From: JAUIAI01 sp041396585
GTDB lineage: Bacteria > Pseudomonadota > Gammaproteobacteria > Burkholderiales > Burkholderiaceae_E
Direction: 5' to 3'
DNA: 64,000 nt
NCBI GenBank assembly: GCA_041396585.1
Contig: JAWKYG010000001.1
Span: forward strand, 1-64,000
The first letter of the stretch is position 1; the number at the start of each line of letters is the position of its first letter. A model generated the notes under the pieces. The model did no database searches. It was not told where the DNA came from and was given only the letters and a program-made list of their open reading frames with translations. Positions 26,772-37,900 of the stretch are shown here, one piece after another. The position numbers were made by a program, and so were the translations under genes.

Positions 26772-26925
26772 ATTGGCCCCGGCCGTGGATCCAGAGACGG
26801 AAAGAGCCGCGACGGTGGCATGATCGCTGCAAGACTAACCGATCGCGTCGGTGTGCTTCGCCAGGACGATGTGTGCGCATCCAAAGGCTGGGAGAATCGG
26901 GACGAGATCCCATGGAGACGATCGG

Positions 26926-28215
26926 ATGAGCGAGAACCCTGTGCCCGGTTACCAGGCTGAAGCCCCGGATGAGGATTTCTTTTGCGCCTTCGAATTCAGC
27001 TACCCCCTGTACGAGATGGCCAAGCTGCGCTGGCGGGCCTTGCATGACGATGCTGACCCCGCGCGAACCGGGCTGAATGTGTTCTGGCATCAGGACCGGC
27101 TCGCCACGGCGGAAGATCGCTGGGTGACCACACCGAACATCGATACGCTGTACTCGCTGGCCTGGCTCAGTCTCGATCGTGGTCCGGTGCAGATTCGGAT
27201 TCCGCCCGCCGAAGGGCGGTATCTGAATCTCGCGCTGCTCGACATGTATTCGAACAACTTCGCCTGCCTGAGTCAGCGTGATGTCGGATCGCTCGGGGCG
27301 CAGCTTCTGGTGGTGGGGCCACGCTGGCAGGGCGACCTGCCGCCGGATCGGGCGGTGATACAGGCACCGGCCGATGATGTTCTGGTGATGACACGAACGC
27401 TGGTCGACGACGAAGCCGATCTGGCCGCGGCCAGGCGGGTTCAGCAGGGGTTCCTGATTGATGGCCCGACCGGCTCGAGCCAGGAACCTGCGCCGTGGCG
27501 AAGCCCGGATCCTGGCGGCGATTTCGTATCTCTGGTGCGTGATGCCCTGCGCCGCAATCCGCCACGAGCCTACGAAGACCGCTACGACAGGCTGCTGCGC
27601 CGTGTGGGCCTCATCGGTGAGCAGCACGACGCATTCGACGCACGATGGTCCGAACTCGTACCCGCCTTTCTGGCCCGCATCAAGGCCAGCGTCAGACGTG
27701 TGAACCAACCCGTCGATGGTTGGGTCACCTCGAAACCGCGGGTGGGCGATTTCGGCACTTCCTATTCGCTGCGGGCAATCACCGCGCTCGGTGGCCTGCT
27801 GGCACTGCCGGCACGCGAGGCGATGTATATCAATACCGATCTGGATGCCAGCGTAACCGAGCTGCATGGTGGCAATGTCTATCGCCTGGACATGCCACCC
27901 GATGGTGTGCCGGCTGGCGCTTTCTGGTCGCTGACGCTCTATGAAAAGACACCCTTGGGCCAGAACTTTCTGGCCCACAACCCCCTGAATCGCTATGCGT
28001 TCACGAGCCGCGACAACTCGCTTCGGTCGTCGGCCGACGGACTCACGGTTTGGATCTCGCATCGCAGGCCGCCGGCGGGCCTGGAGTCGAACTGGCTGCC
28101 GGCGCCCGATGCACCGATGCGGCTCACGCTTCGCGCCTATCATCCCGGGCCGGATCTGCTGGCCGGTCGTTTTCGCATCAAGCCCGTGGTGCGCCTGGAC
28201 GACTATGGCCAGTAG
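26926..28215 (+). CDS. DUF1254/DUF1214 domain protein
   Basis: Two-domain protein of unknown biochemical function. The N-terminal DUF1254 domain shows NVFWHQDRLATAEDRWVTTP and NIDTLYSLAWLSLDRGPVQI. The C-terminal DUF1214 domain shows GAFWSLTLYEKTPLGQNFL, NPLNRYAFTSRDN and RLTLRAYHPGPDLL. No signal peptide is evident, unlike many family members that are secreted. The length of 429 aa is normal. GGAGACG lies upstream of the ATG. It stands between the divergent aspartoacylase and the convergent acyl-CoA ligase, so it is probably transcribed alone. Confidence 0.85.
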   Translation: MSENPVPGYQAEAPDEDFFCAFEFSYPLYEMAKLRWRALHDDADPARTGLNVFWHQDRLATAEDRWVTTPNIDTLYSLAWLSLDRGPVQIRIPPAEGRYLNLALLDMYSNNFACLSQRDVGSLGAQLLVVGPRWQGDLPPDRAVIQAPADDVLVMTRTLVDDEADLAAARRVQQGFLIDGPTGSSQEPAPWRSPDPGGDFVSLVRDALRRNPPRAYEDRYDRLLRRVGLIGEQHDAFDARWSELVPAFLARIKASVRRVNQPVDGWVTSKPRVGDFGTSYSLRAITALGGLLALPAREAMYINTDLDASVTELHGGNVYRLDMPPDGVPAGAFWSLTLYEKTPLGQNFLAHNPLNRYAFTSRDNSLRSSADGLTVWISHRRPPAGLESNWLPAPDAPMRLTLRAYHPGPDLLAGRFRIKPVVRLDDYGQ

Positions 28216-28246
28216 GGGCGGCGGAGCCGGCCAGGCACCGGCGTGA

Positions 28247-29821
28247 TCAGGACACCTGCCTCTGCCGCCCTTGCCAATAGGGCTCGCGCAGGATGCGCTT
28301 GAGGATCTTGCCGCTCGGATTGCGCGGAATCGACTCGACCACGTCGATGGCCTTCGGGCACTTGAAGTGGGCCATTTGCTCGCGCATCCACGCGATAACG
28401 GCGGTGCCGTCGAAGGTGGCCGGATCGCGCGGCACGACCGCCGCGTGCACGGCCTCGCCCCAACGATCGTCGGGAACGCCGAAGACCGCGCCGTCGGCCA
28501 CACTGGGATGACGCATCAGCAGATTTTCGACCTCGGCCGGATAGATGTTCTCGCCCCCCGAGATGATCATGTCCTTGATGCGGTCGTGAATGAACAGGAA
28601 ACCGTCGCGCAGGTAGCCGGCATCGCCGCTGCGAAACCATGGCGCGCCGTCATCGGTGGGGATCAGCACCTGGGCGGTGGCCTCGGGCCGTTTCCAGTAG
28701 CCGAGCATGTTCTGCTCGGTGCGGATCCAGACCTCGCCAACCTCGCCGTCGGGCAGGGGGTCGCCGGTTTCGGCATCGACGATGCGCAACTCGACGCCGC
28801 CCATGACGCTGCCGGCCGAGCGCAGCAGATGCGCCCGCCCGCCCTCGGTCTGATGATCCTGAGGGAACAACTGCGTCACCGCTCCCGTGGTTTCGGTCAG
28901 GCCGTAGACCTGGGTGAAACCGCAGCCGAACGTCTTCATGCCCTCGATCAGCACGCGCTCGCTGATCGGCGAGGCGCCGTAGGAAATGCCCTGCAGCCGC
29001 GAAAAATCGCGTGATCCGACATCCGGCACGTCCAGCAGGAACTGGATCATGGCGGGCACGAAAAACGAGTGCGTGATGTTTTGCTCGACCATCATGTCGA
29101 GCACCCTGGCGGGGACGAAATCCGGACAGAGCACGAGCTTGGCGCCGAACACGCCGGTGGCGATCGCCACGCCGATGCCGGCGATGTGAAACGCCGGCAG
29201 CGCATTGAGCATGATGCTCGGCGGCCCGTAATAGCCGAGGGCATCGGGCAACACGCGATGATCGGCGGCCAGATTCGCATAGCTGAGCTCGACACCCTTC
29301 GGATGACCGGTGGTGCCCGAGGAATAGAGCTGCAGCGCGGTTTCGCCCATGGCCGGTTCACGCTCGGTGTCGCGGTCGGCGAACTGTGCCGACCAGCGTT
29401 CTGCAATGAGGCAACCGAAGGGCGCGTCGGTGATACTGCCGATGATGCGCGCCGGCGGTGACGGCAGGGCCGCGATGGCGTCCGCAAACTCGGCATCGGC
29501 CATCAGGAAGCGGGCGCCCCCGTCTTCGAGCACATAGGCGATTTCGGGGGCGGCCAGTCGCCAGTTCACCGGCATGCGACCGCGCCAGGAGCTTGGCCGC
29601 GGCCATCCAGACCACCGCGGTTTCGGCCGTGTGTTTGCTCAGACAGGCGACGCGATCACCCGGGCCGATGCCGTCGCCGGCCATGCCCTGGGCGAGCCGG
29701 TTCGAGCCTGATGCACCTGGGCGAAGGTCCATTCGCTGTAGGGGCTCCAGTAGGCGGTCTGATCACCGATGTCGCGCGCGTGAGCGCGTGATGGCCATGC
29801 GGTGCGGGGCGAATCGGTCAT
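28247..29821 (-). CDS. AMP-dependent acyl-CoA ligase (frameshifts)
   Basis: ANL-superfamily ligase that activates a carboxylic acid to its CoA thioester through an acyl-adenylate. Motifs are the P-loop YSSGTTGHPKGVELSY, YGLTETTGAVTQLF, FRSGDAGYLRDGFLFIHDR, IKDMIISGGENIYPAEVENL and the C-terminal catalytic lysine in RNPSGKILKRILRE. The 5' part needs three bases restored: one near 29703-29706 (VHQASNRLAQG) and probably two near 29575-29586 (KLLGAVAMPVNWRL). ATG 29821 with GGAGACC upstream gives the family-like start. Repaired length is about 525 aa. It is divergent from the SDR gene, so the two may serve one beta-oxidation-like pathway. Confidence 0.88.
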
Positions 29822-29995
29822 GAGGGTCTCCAGCGCGTCGCGCGCCCATTGTAGGTGGCTCAGATTACCCCCGGGGCGCGCAGAACGTCTGGTCGGCCGC
29901 ATTGAGCCCGAGCTCGCCGCGGCAGCAGACGACCATCGGGTGCACAATGCCCGGATCATTTTTGACGCTGGCGGGGCGCCGGCAGGAGACCTCGG

Positions 29996-30770
29996 ATGAT
30001 CATCGATGCATCGATCGCGCCGCGCTTGCTGGACGGGCGGCTTGCGCTGGTCTAGGTGCCGGCCGGGGCAATGGCCGGGCGATCGCGCTCGGCCTGGCCA
30101 GGGCCGGTGCCAAGTGGTGGTCACCGATGTCGATGTCGAGGCGGCCCGCGAAACCTGTGGCCTGGTGAACCAGGCCGGCGGGCAGGCCTGGTCGTTCGGC
30201 CTCGACGTCTGCAACGAGCCCAGTGCCCGGGCGCTGGCCGATCAGATCGCCGCCCAGATCGGCGATCTCGACATCCTGGTCAACAATGCCGGGATCATCA
30301 TCCGCGAGGGCAGTGACAGCGAGCACGCGATCGAGAACTTTCGCCGGGTGCTCGATGTCAATTTGACCGGAACATTGAATGTCACGCTGGCGATGCTTGT
30401 CATGCTCAAGCGCAGCCGGGGCACGATCATCAACATCGCCTCGATCGCCTCGTTCGCCGGCCAGGGGGCCACCCTGGGCTATGCGCCGTCCAAGGGCGGG
30501 GTGCGTCTGCTGACCCAGTCTCATGCGGCCGAGTTCGCGCCATGGGGCATTCGTGTCAATGCGATCGCCCCCGGCGTGATCGCCACACCGATGACCGAGT
30601 CGACCCGAGCTGAGCCCGCGCGCCTGAGCGGCTTCATGGCACGCACACCGATGCGACGCGTGGGCGAGCCCGAGGAACTGATCGGTCCGGTGGTGTTCCT
30701 GGCCTCGCCGATGGCCTCTTACGTGACCGGCGCCATACTGGCGGTCGATGGCGGCTTTCTCGCTGCCTGA
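29996..30770 (+). CDS. SDR-family NAD(P)-dependent dehydrogenase (two frameshifts)
   Basis: Short-chain dehydrogenase, FabG-like. The nucleotide-binding motif GAGRGNGRAIALGLARAGA is followed by VVTDVDVEAA, LDILVNNAGI, the catalytic triad region (IASIASFAGQGA with YAPSKGG) and INAIAPGVIATPM-like VNAIAPGVIATPMT. Two bases are missing: near 30053, where GTCTAG creates a false stop before the glycine motif, and near 30113, where AAGGTG has become AAGTG. ATG 29996 has an AGGAG site and yields about 258 aa. It could act as a beta-hydroxyacyl-CoA dehydrogenase with a neighbouring CoA ligase. Confidence 0.88.
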
Positions 30771-30794
30771 CCCTATCAATCCGACGGAGACAAG

Positions 30795-32471
30795 GTGAAG
30801 TCAGACATCGAAATCGCCCAGGCTGCCTCGATGCAGCCGATCATGGATCTGGCCCGCCAGCGGCTCGGGCTGCCGGCGCAGGCGCTCGAGCCCTATGGCC
30901 ACTTCAAAGCCAAGCTCTCACTCGAACATCTGGCCAGCCTCGCGGATCGGCCAGATGGCGATCTGGTGCTGGTCACCGCGATCAGTCCGACCCCGGCGGG
31001 CGAGGGCAAGACCACCACCACGGTCGGCCTGGGTGATGCGCTGAACCGGATCGGCAAGCGGGCCGTGATCGCGCTGCGCGAGCCCTCGCTGGGGCCGGTG
31101 TTCGGTCTGAAGGGCGGTGCGGCCGGTGGCGGGCATGCGCAGGTGGTGCCGATGGAAGACATCAACCTGCACTTCACCGGCGATTTCAATGCGATCGCGC
31201 TGGCCAACAATCTGCTGGCCGCGATGCTCGACAATCACATTCACCACGGCAACGAGCTCGACATCGATGTGCGCCGTATCACCTGGCGCCGCGTGCTGGA
31301 CATGAACGATCGCGCATTGCGCGAGGCCGTCATTGCCCTGGGCGGGGCGGGCAATGGCTATCCGCGCGAGAGCGGTTTCGATATCGTGGTCGCCTCCGAG
31401 GTGATGGCGATCTTCTGCCTGGCCGAATCCATGGCCGATCTCAAACGCCGGCTGGGCAATATCGTGGTGGCCGAAACCCGCTCGGGTACGCCGGTGACCG
31501 CGCGTGATCTCGGTGCCCAGGGCGCGATGGCCGCATTGCTGCGTGACGCGATCAAGCCGAACATCGTGCAGACGCTGGAGAACAACCCGGCGATCGTCCA
31601 TGGCGGGCCATTTGCCAATATCGCGCACGGCTGCAACTCGGTGATCGCCACCCGGGCGGCCCTGAAGATGGCCGATATCGTGGTGACAGAGGCCGGCTTC
31701 GGCGCGGATCTGGGCGCCGAGAAGTTTGTGGATATCAAGTGCCGTAAGAGCGGTCTGCGTCCCAAGGCGGCGGTGATCGTCGCCACGGTGCGTGCGCTCA
31801 AGTACCACGGCGGCGTCGCGTTGGACGCGCTCGGCCGCGAAGACCTCACCGCGCTGGCCGCGGGCATGGCCAACCTGGAGCGTCACGTGGCCAATGTGCG
31901 CGATCGCTACGGCCTGCGCTGCGTGGTGTCGATCAATCACTTCACCCAGGATACCGAGGCCGAGCATGCGCTGATTCGCGAGCGCATGCGCGCACTCGGT
32001 GTGCCGGTGGTCGTGGCCCGCCACTGGGCCGAGGGCGGTGCCGGTGCCGAGGCGCTCGCCCGTGAAGTGGTCTCGCTGATCGAGGCCGGTGATTCCGGGC
32101 TGAAATTCGTCTACCCGGACGGGATGGCCCTCTGGGAGAAAATGCGCACCGTCGCGCGCGAAGTCTACGGGGCGGCCGACATCTCGGCCGATCGCAAGGT
32201 GAGGGCGCAGATCGAACGACTGCAGGCCGACGGCTACGGCGCGCTGCCGATCTGCGTGGCCAAGACGCAATCATCGTTCTCTACGGATCCGGCCGCGCGC
32301 GGCGCGCCGTCCGGTCACACCGTGACGGTGCGGGAGGTGCGTCTGGCCGCCGGTGCGGAGTTCGTGATCATGATCTGCGGTGACATCCTGACCATGCCCG
32401 GCCTGCCCAGATCACCGGCGGCGCTGCGTATCGACGTCGATGATCACGGACGGATCAGCGGCCTGTTCTGA
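30795..32471 (+). CDS. fhs: Formate-tetrahydrofolate ligase
   Basis: Cytosolic enzyme making 10-formyl-THF from formate, THF and ATP. The 558-aa protein has normal length. The ATP-binding motif is TPAGEGKTTTTVGLGDALNR. GPVFGLKGGAAGGGHAQVVP, MEDINLHFTGDFNAIALANN and VTEAGFGADLGAEKFVDIKC are strongly conserved Fhs blocks. The start is GTG with GACGGAGACAAG upstream. The gene is 24 bp after the SDR, so probably co-transcribed. In an aerobic aromatic degrader it could recover C1 units released by O-demethylation. Confidence 0.97.
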   Translation: MKSDIEIAQAASMQPIMDLARQRLGLPAQALEPYGHFKAKLSLEHLASLADRPDGDLVLVTAISPTPAGEGKTTTTVGLGDALNRIGKRAVIALREPSLGPVFGLKGGAAGGGHAQVVPMEDINLHFTGDFNAIALANNLLAAMLDNHIHHGNELDIDVRRITWRRVLDMNDRALREAVIALGGAGNGYPRESGFDIVVASEVMAIFCLAESMADLKRRLGNIVVAETRSGTPVTARDLGAQGAMAALLRDAIKPNIVQTLENNPAIVHGGPFANIAHGCNSVIATRAALKMADIVVTEAGFGADLGAEKFVDIKCRKSGLRPKAAVIVATVRALKYHGGVALDALGREDLTALAAGMANLERHVANVRDRYGLRCVVSINHFTQDTEAEHALIRERMRALGVPVVVARHWAEGGAGAEALAREVVSLIEAGDSGLKFVYPDGMALWEKMRTVAREVYGAADISADRKVRAQIERLQADGYGALPICVAKTQSSFSTDPAARGAPSGHTVTVREVRLAAGAEFVIMICGDILTMPGLPRSPAALRIDVDDHGRISGLF

Positions 32472-32499
32472 AGGCGTCGGCCAACGTCGACACAGAGCA

Positions 32500-33714
32500 C
32501 TAGCTGGAGCCGAGAACGCTGTGCGACGCCTTGTCCTGGCGGGCCAGCCATGGCCAGATCAGCAGGGCGAGCAGCGCCACCGCGCTGACCGTGACCAGCA
32601 CGAGCGAGAACCGTCCCGGGTCACCGCCGGCGAACACGATGCCCACGGTGGCCAGACTGGGCGCGAGTACCTGGCCGAAGAAGCCGAGGAAAGCGGCGGT
32701 GAAACCGGCGATCTCGCCCTGCGGCTCCATCGTCATGCTGGCCGAGTTCGAGTACACGATCAGATAGCCGATCGCGAACACGAACATGCAGATCGCCATG
32801 ATCACGCCGGTGAGCAGGCCGGTGAGATGCAACAGGCCCATGATGGCAAAGGTGGTGGTCATCAGCGCTGCGGCCCAGGCGGCACTTGCCACCGCGCCGA
32901 TCCGATGAATCAGCCGGTGGTTGATCGTCTGGCCGATGATGATGCCCACACCGTGAATCGCGAACAGGATCGCGAACCACGCGCCCGTAATGCCGTAGGC
33001 CTGTTCCATGACCCTGGGCATGTTGGCGATAATGGTCACGATGCAGACCATCACCCAACCCGAGAGCAGCAGAAAGTAGCGGCTTTGCCGATGCCCGAGC
33101 ACGCGCCTGGCATTGGCCAGCAATCGTCGCGGTCTGGCTGCATCGAGCTGTGGGCGGGCGAGCGTTTCGGGTATCTTGCGCAGCCACCAGAGCAGGCCCA
33201 GCCCGGCCACTGCCATGGCCACGAAGATCAGCCGCCAGTGGCCACCGGCCTCGACCAGCGCCACGCCGATCAACGGGGCCAGAATCGGCCCGAGCGAGAA
33301 GATTCCCGAGGCCAGTGCCATCTGCTGGGCCAGTTGCCTGCCCTGGAAGCGGTCCCGGATGATGGCGCGTGCCGTGACTGGCGCCGCAGAGGCACCCAGC
33401 CCCTGCAACACCCGGGCCGCAAGCAGCATCGGCATGCTGGTGGCAGCGATCGCCGCCAGCGTGCCCAACAGATAGAGGCTGAGGCCGACGCGAATCGTCG
33501 GCCGCCGGCCGAATCGGTCGGAGAACGTGCCGAAGAACAACTGGCCGACACCCAGGGCGATGATATTCAGCGTGATGATCGCGTGTGTGCTGTCATTGGT
33601 GGCATCCAATGAATCACGGATCACCGCGAAGAACGGCAATGTGATGTCGATCGAGAACGCGGCCAGCCCGAGCAGCAGGCCGCAATAGATCGTCAGCGCG
33701 CGATCACTCATCAT
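32500..33714 (-). CDS. MFS efflux transporter, Bcr/CflA-type
   Basis: Twelve-helix drug:H+ antiporter-like protein of 404 aa. AFSIDITLPFFAVIRDSL in helix 1, the motif A loop GTFSDRFGRRPTIRVGLSLY and AARVLQGLGASAAPVTARAI match the Bcr/CflA group. The gene converges on fhs with a 28-bp gap. The substrate is unknown. It may export toxic intermediates or a sulfonamide/bicyclomycin-like compound, but nothing local decides this. Confidence 0.92.
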   Translation of the reverse strand: MMSDRALTIYCGLLLGLAAFSIDITLPFFAVIRDSLDATNDSTHAIITLNIIALGVGQLFFGTFSDRFGRRPTIRVGLSLYLLGTLAAIAATSMPMLLAARVLQGLGASAAPVTARAIIRDRFQGRQLAQQMALASGIFSLGPILAPLIGVALVEAGGHWRLIFVAMAVAGLGLLWWLRKIPETLARPQLDAARPRRLLANARRVLGHRQSRYFLLLSGWVMVCIVTIIANMPRVMEQAYGITGAWFAILFAIHGVGIIIGQTINHRLIHRIGAVASAAWAAALMTTTFAIMGLLHLTGLLTGVIMAICMFVFAIGYLIVYSNSASMTMEPQGEIAGFTAAFLGFFGQVLAPSLATVGIVFAGGDPGRFSLVLVTVSAVALLALLIWPWLARQDKASHSVLGSS

Positions 33715-33834
33715 CGGTTCAGGGGCGTTGGCGGGCCCGCGCGGTTCGCCAGCCGTTGTGCAAGAGGGCCTGCATCGAACACGAGTGCGGATCGGCCGCG
33801 GTCATGGCCGGGCGCTGGCCCGGCCGGGAGGGGC

Positions 33835-34215
33835 TCAATAATTGCCGCCTTCACCCATGGGTTTGCTGGGGTCGATGGTGGCCGTGACGATGATCTCCAC
33901 GATCAGCTCCGGGTGGGCCAGCTTGGCCTCGCCGCAGGCTCGGGCCGGCGCATGGCCCTGCGGCACCCAGGCATCCCAGACCGCGTTCATGGCCGCAAAA
34001 TCGGCCATGTCGGCCAGCCAGATCACGGCCTGCAGCATGTGCCGGCGGCTGGAACCGGCCTCTTCCAGCAGGCGGTCGATCTTGGCCAGCACCTGCTCGG
34101 TTTGCACGGTGATCGACTCGCCCGGGGTGCCGACCTGACCGGCCAGATAGATCGTGTCGGCGTGACGCACAATCTGGCTCATGCGCGCGTTGGTATGCTT
34201 GCGGTCGATGGTCAT
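33835..34215 (-). CDS. RidA (YjgF/UK114) family protein
   Basis: Small trimeric enamine/imine deaminase-type protein of 126 aa. It shows ADTIYLAGQVGTPGESITVQ, then TEQVLAKIDRLLEEAGSSRR and a conserved end, APARACGEAKLAHPELIVEI. The Arg that anchors carboxylate ligands is in APARACGEA. ATG 34215 with GGAG upstream is chosen; an in-frame upstream extension is not homologous. It is 120 bp downstream of the MFS start on the same strand. RidA proteins clear reactive enamines produced by PLP enzymes such as the aminotransferase at 17664. Confidence 0.93.
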   Translation of the reverse strand: MTIDRKHTNARMSQIVRHADTIYLAGQVGTPGESITVQTEQVLAKIDRLLEEAGSSRRHMLQAVIWLADMADFAAMNAVWDAWVPQGHAPARACGEAKLAHPELIVEIIVTATIDPSKPMGEGGNY

Positions 34216-34423
34216 CCGGGACTCCGTGATAGTGGGGCGCTCGAGCGCCTGGCAGACTGTGCGGGCGGGCCGCCTGGCGGTTGAGGGCGGCGCTGCACAT
34301 GGGTAATCCGACAGTTTAACCGGCGCTCGCGTCCCTTCAAGAACCCTTGCGGGCGACCGACTCGCTCGCGAGCCTTTGACTCTTTCGCCGAAGCATATGG
34401 CCAAGGTGCCGCTTCGGCCCGAT

Positions 34424-34825
34424 ATGGATGACCATGCCATGTTCCGCATCGATCGACTCGACCACCTCGTGCTCACCGTCGCCAGCATCGACGACACGGT
34501 TCGCTTCTACGAAAGGGTGCTCGGTATGCAGGCGCAGACCTTTGGCGCCGGGCGAACCGCGCTGGCCTTCGGGCGCCAGAAGATCAATCTGCACCAGGTG
34601 GGCCGGGAGTTCGAGCCCAAGGCCGAGCGGCCGACCGCCGGCTCGGGCGACCTGTGCCTGATCGCCAATGCGGGCATGGCGGAGATCGTCGCCCACCTGC
34701 GCGCCGAGGGGGTCGAGATCCTCGAAGGCCCGGTGATGCGCACCGGGGCGCTGGGCCCGATCGAGTCGGTCTACTTCCGTGATCCCGACCTGAATCTGAT
34801 CGAGGTCTCGGTGTACGAGGCCTAG
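34424..34825 (+). CDS. VOC-family (glyoxalase/bleomycin-resistance fold) protein
   Basis: Single VOC domain of about 133 aa: FRIDRLDHLVLTVASIDDTV, RFYERVLGMQAQTFGAGRTA, then INLHQVGREFEPKA and ESVYFRDPDLNLIEVSVYEA. The metal ligands expected for the family (His in LDHLVL, His in NLHQ, Glu in LIEVS) are present, so a metal-dependent enzyme is plausible. The start is uncertain: ATG 34397, 34424 and 34439 are in frame and none has a strong ribosome site. Function within the family ranges from lyase to dioxygenase and cannot be fixed. Confidence 0.87.
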   Translation: MDDHAMFRIDRLDHLVLTVASIDDTVRFYERVLGMQAQTFGAGRTALAFGRQKINLHQVGREFEPKAERPTAGSGDLCLIANAGMAEIVAHLRAEGVEILEGPVMRTGALGPIESVYFRDPDLNLIEVSVYEA

Positions 34826-34910
34826 CGGTCGCGCATCGGGCGCCGGCCGGATTCCCGGCGGGGCACGAACCGTGGCTCGTGCCCCTGGCATGCGCGCCGA
34901 ACTCCTGCGA

Positions 34911-37900
34911 TCAGGCGGCCTTTGCGTTCGCGCCCACCGGATCGCCCGTGCCGGTGAGTTTGGCCCGCAGCGCGCGGCGCTCGGCCTCGACCGCTGCCGC
35001 CTGCGCGACCCGCACATGGCCGTAGCCGCGCACCTTCGCGGGCCAGGCTGCCAACTCCCGGGCGGGATCGAGGCGACCGGCATCGAGATGACTGATGATC
35101 AGCTGCAGATCGTCTTCGTAGTCGGCCAGCAGACGGCGCGCCAGCTTGCGCTCTTCGCCGTTGCGCCAGGGATCGAGGAGCGTGCCACGCAGCCCGCGGA
35201 AACGCGCCAACCAGCGAAACGCGCTCATCAACCACGGACCGACCGCACGCTTTTTGAGCTTGCCATCAGGCCCGGGTTTGCCGAACGGGCCACCGGCAAC
35301 ATGAAAGCGCAGCGTGTAGCCGGGTTCAAAGGTTTCGTCGAGCTCGCGCTGGAACTCTGCACTGGCGAACAGTCTGGCAACCTCGAATTCGTCCTTGTGG
35401 GCCAGCAATTTGGCCAGGTTGCGCGCCACGGCGCGGCTCAATTGCTGATCGCCGCCCCGTGAGCCGAGACCGGCCTCGGCCGCGCCGATCCGCTCGACCC
35501 ATTCCGTGTAGCGCCTGACCGCCGACGCATCGCCATAGTCGGCGAGCAGGGCGCGCCGGTGACGGATGATGTCGTCGAGGCTCTCGAGCCTGGGCCGGTT
35601 CAACTGCACGACCTTGCCGCTGCCTGCACGCGTCGGCGGCGCGGCCGCGCGCATGACCGCATCCGGGTCGACGATCAGACGCCGGCCCCAGGCAAAGGCC
35701 TGCTGATTCAGCGCGATGGCCACGCCGTTGAGTTCGATCGCACGCTCGATCGCCACCAGCGAGATCGGAATCGCGCCCATCTGCCAGGCAGCACCCATCA
35801 GAATCATGTTCGCGCCGATGGCGTCGCCCAGGAGCGCCCGCGACAGCCGTTGTGCCTCGAAGCCATGCAAGGCCTCCGTGGTGGCCGAGCGGATCCGGGC
35901 CATCAGCGCCGGTTCGTCGGCATGCCAGTCGGGATTGCGGGAGAAATCGGAGGTCGGCACCATATCCGTGCAGACCACGCCCCGGGTCTTGGTGGGATCG
36001 AAGCGCGCGACCGCTTCGTCGCCGGCCGACACGATCAGATCGCAACCGATCAAGGTGTCGGTTTCGCGGCTCGCGATCCGCGTGGCATGCAGCATTCTGG
36101 CCTCGGGGGCCAACTTCACATGTGAGAGCACGGCACCGTATTTCTGGGCCAGACCCGTGACATCCAGGTTCGAGCTGCAATAGCCGTCGATGTGGGCGGC
36201 CATCGCCAGGGTCTGGCCGATCGTGACCACGCCTGTGCCACCGATGCCGGCGACCATGATCGAGAACGAGTCTTTGGGCGCCTCGAAAGAAGGTTCGGGC
36301 AGGCTTTCCAGCCATTCGGAGAGCGGCGCGAGCTGGGCGCGGCCGGCCTTTTCGGGGCGACGCAGCTTTGCACCCTCGACGGTGACGAAGCTCGGGCAGA
36401 AGCCCTCCTGGCAGCTGAAATCCTTGTTGCACGAGGACTGGTTGATCCGGCGCTTGCGACCGAGCTCGGTTTCGACAGGTTCGATCGACAGGCAGCGCGC
36501 CTGCACCCCGCAGTCGCCGCAACCCTCGCAGACCGCGGTATTGATGAAGGTGCGCATGTCGGGGTCTTCCCACTTGCCGCGCTTGCGCAATCGGCGCCGC
36601 TCTGTGGCGCAGGGCTGGTCGTAGACCATCACCGAGACATCACCATACTCGCGCAGTTCCTTCTGGACGGCTTCCAGATCGTCGCGCGGGCGAACCGGGA
36701 CACCGTCGGGAAGCTTCACGCCCTCGTAGCGGCCGACGTCGTCGGTGACGACCACCATCTTGCGCACGCCCTCGGCGGCGAACTGCGCCAGGATCTGTGG
36801 CACCCCCATGTCGCCGTCGACCGGTTGGCCGCCGGTCATCGAGACGAAACCATTGAACAGCAGCTTGTAGGTGATGGGCACATGGGCGGCCACCGCCTGG
36901 CGCACCGCCAGGAAACCCGAATGGAACAAGGTGCCGTCGCCGATGTTGGCGAACACATGCTTTTCATCGGTGAATGGTTGCTGCCCGAGCCAGAGCACTC
37001 CCTCGCCCCCCATGTGCGACCAGGTGGTGGTCTGGGCGGGATCCTGCAGGATGGCGGTCGAGTGGCAGCCGATGCCGGCCAGCGCACGGCTGCCCTCCGG
37101 CACCTTGGTGGAGCGGGCGTGCGGACAGCCCGAGCAGAAGGTCGGGCCGCGCAGCGGCACCACCGTGTGCGAGCGCACATCGGCCAGACGGCGAAGCTCC
37201 ATCGCCTGCACGTTCTGGCGATCATGGTCATCCTCGGAGAATCCGGGCACCGGCGCCAGTCCGGCCAGGCGGGCCGGATCGAAGTAGCAATCGGGGTCGC
37301 GGATCAGCACTTCGCCGAGCACGCGGGCAATCAGGTCCGGCGAGATTTCGCCCGCATTCGGAAACAGGCGCGGCGCGAGCGTGGCATCGAACAGATTGCC
37401 GCCGGCGTGCTTGCCGAGCACCCGCGGCGGGCGGGCCGAGCCATAGAGCGCATTGCGAACCTGGTCTTCGAGCAGGGGGCGTTTCTCCTCGACCACCAGC
37501 ACCGTGGCCAGGCCGTCGGCGAACTCGCGAACGATCTCGATCGAGCGGCCAGACCGCGCCCACCTTCATGATGCGTATGCCCATGGCCTTGGCCTGGGCA
37601 TCATCGATGCCCAGCACCAGCAAGGCCTGGCGCAGATCCTGCCACGCCTTGCCCGCGGCCATCACGCCGACGCGCGCCCGCTCGGGATCGACCACGATCC
37701 GATTCAGGCCGTTGGCGCGGATGTAGGCCATCGCCGCGGCCAGCTTATGGTGATAGAGGCGATCTTCCTGGATCAGCGCCCGGTCGACCCGGCGCGAGTT
37801 CAGACCGCCGTCCGGTGTGCTGGGCAGCGGCGGCAGCGTGATTGCCGGGGAATCCGGCGACACATACACCGAGCCACCGCCCTCGACGACATCGGTCACC

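Noticed and set aside
36192..37571. Plus-strand frame of 459 codons inside the indolepyruvate oxidoreductase
   Set aside because: No family resemblance; the minus strand encodes continuous conserved domains here.
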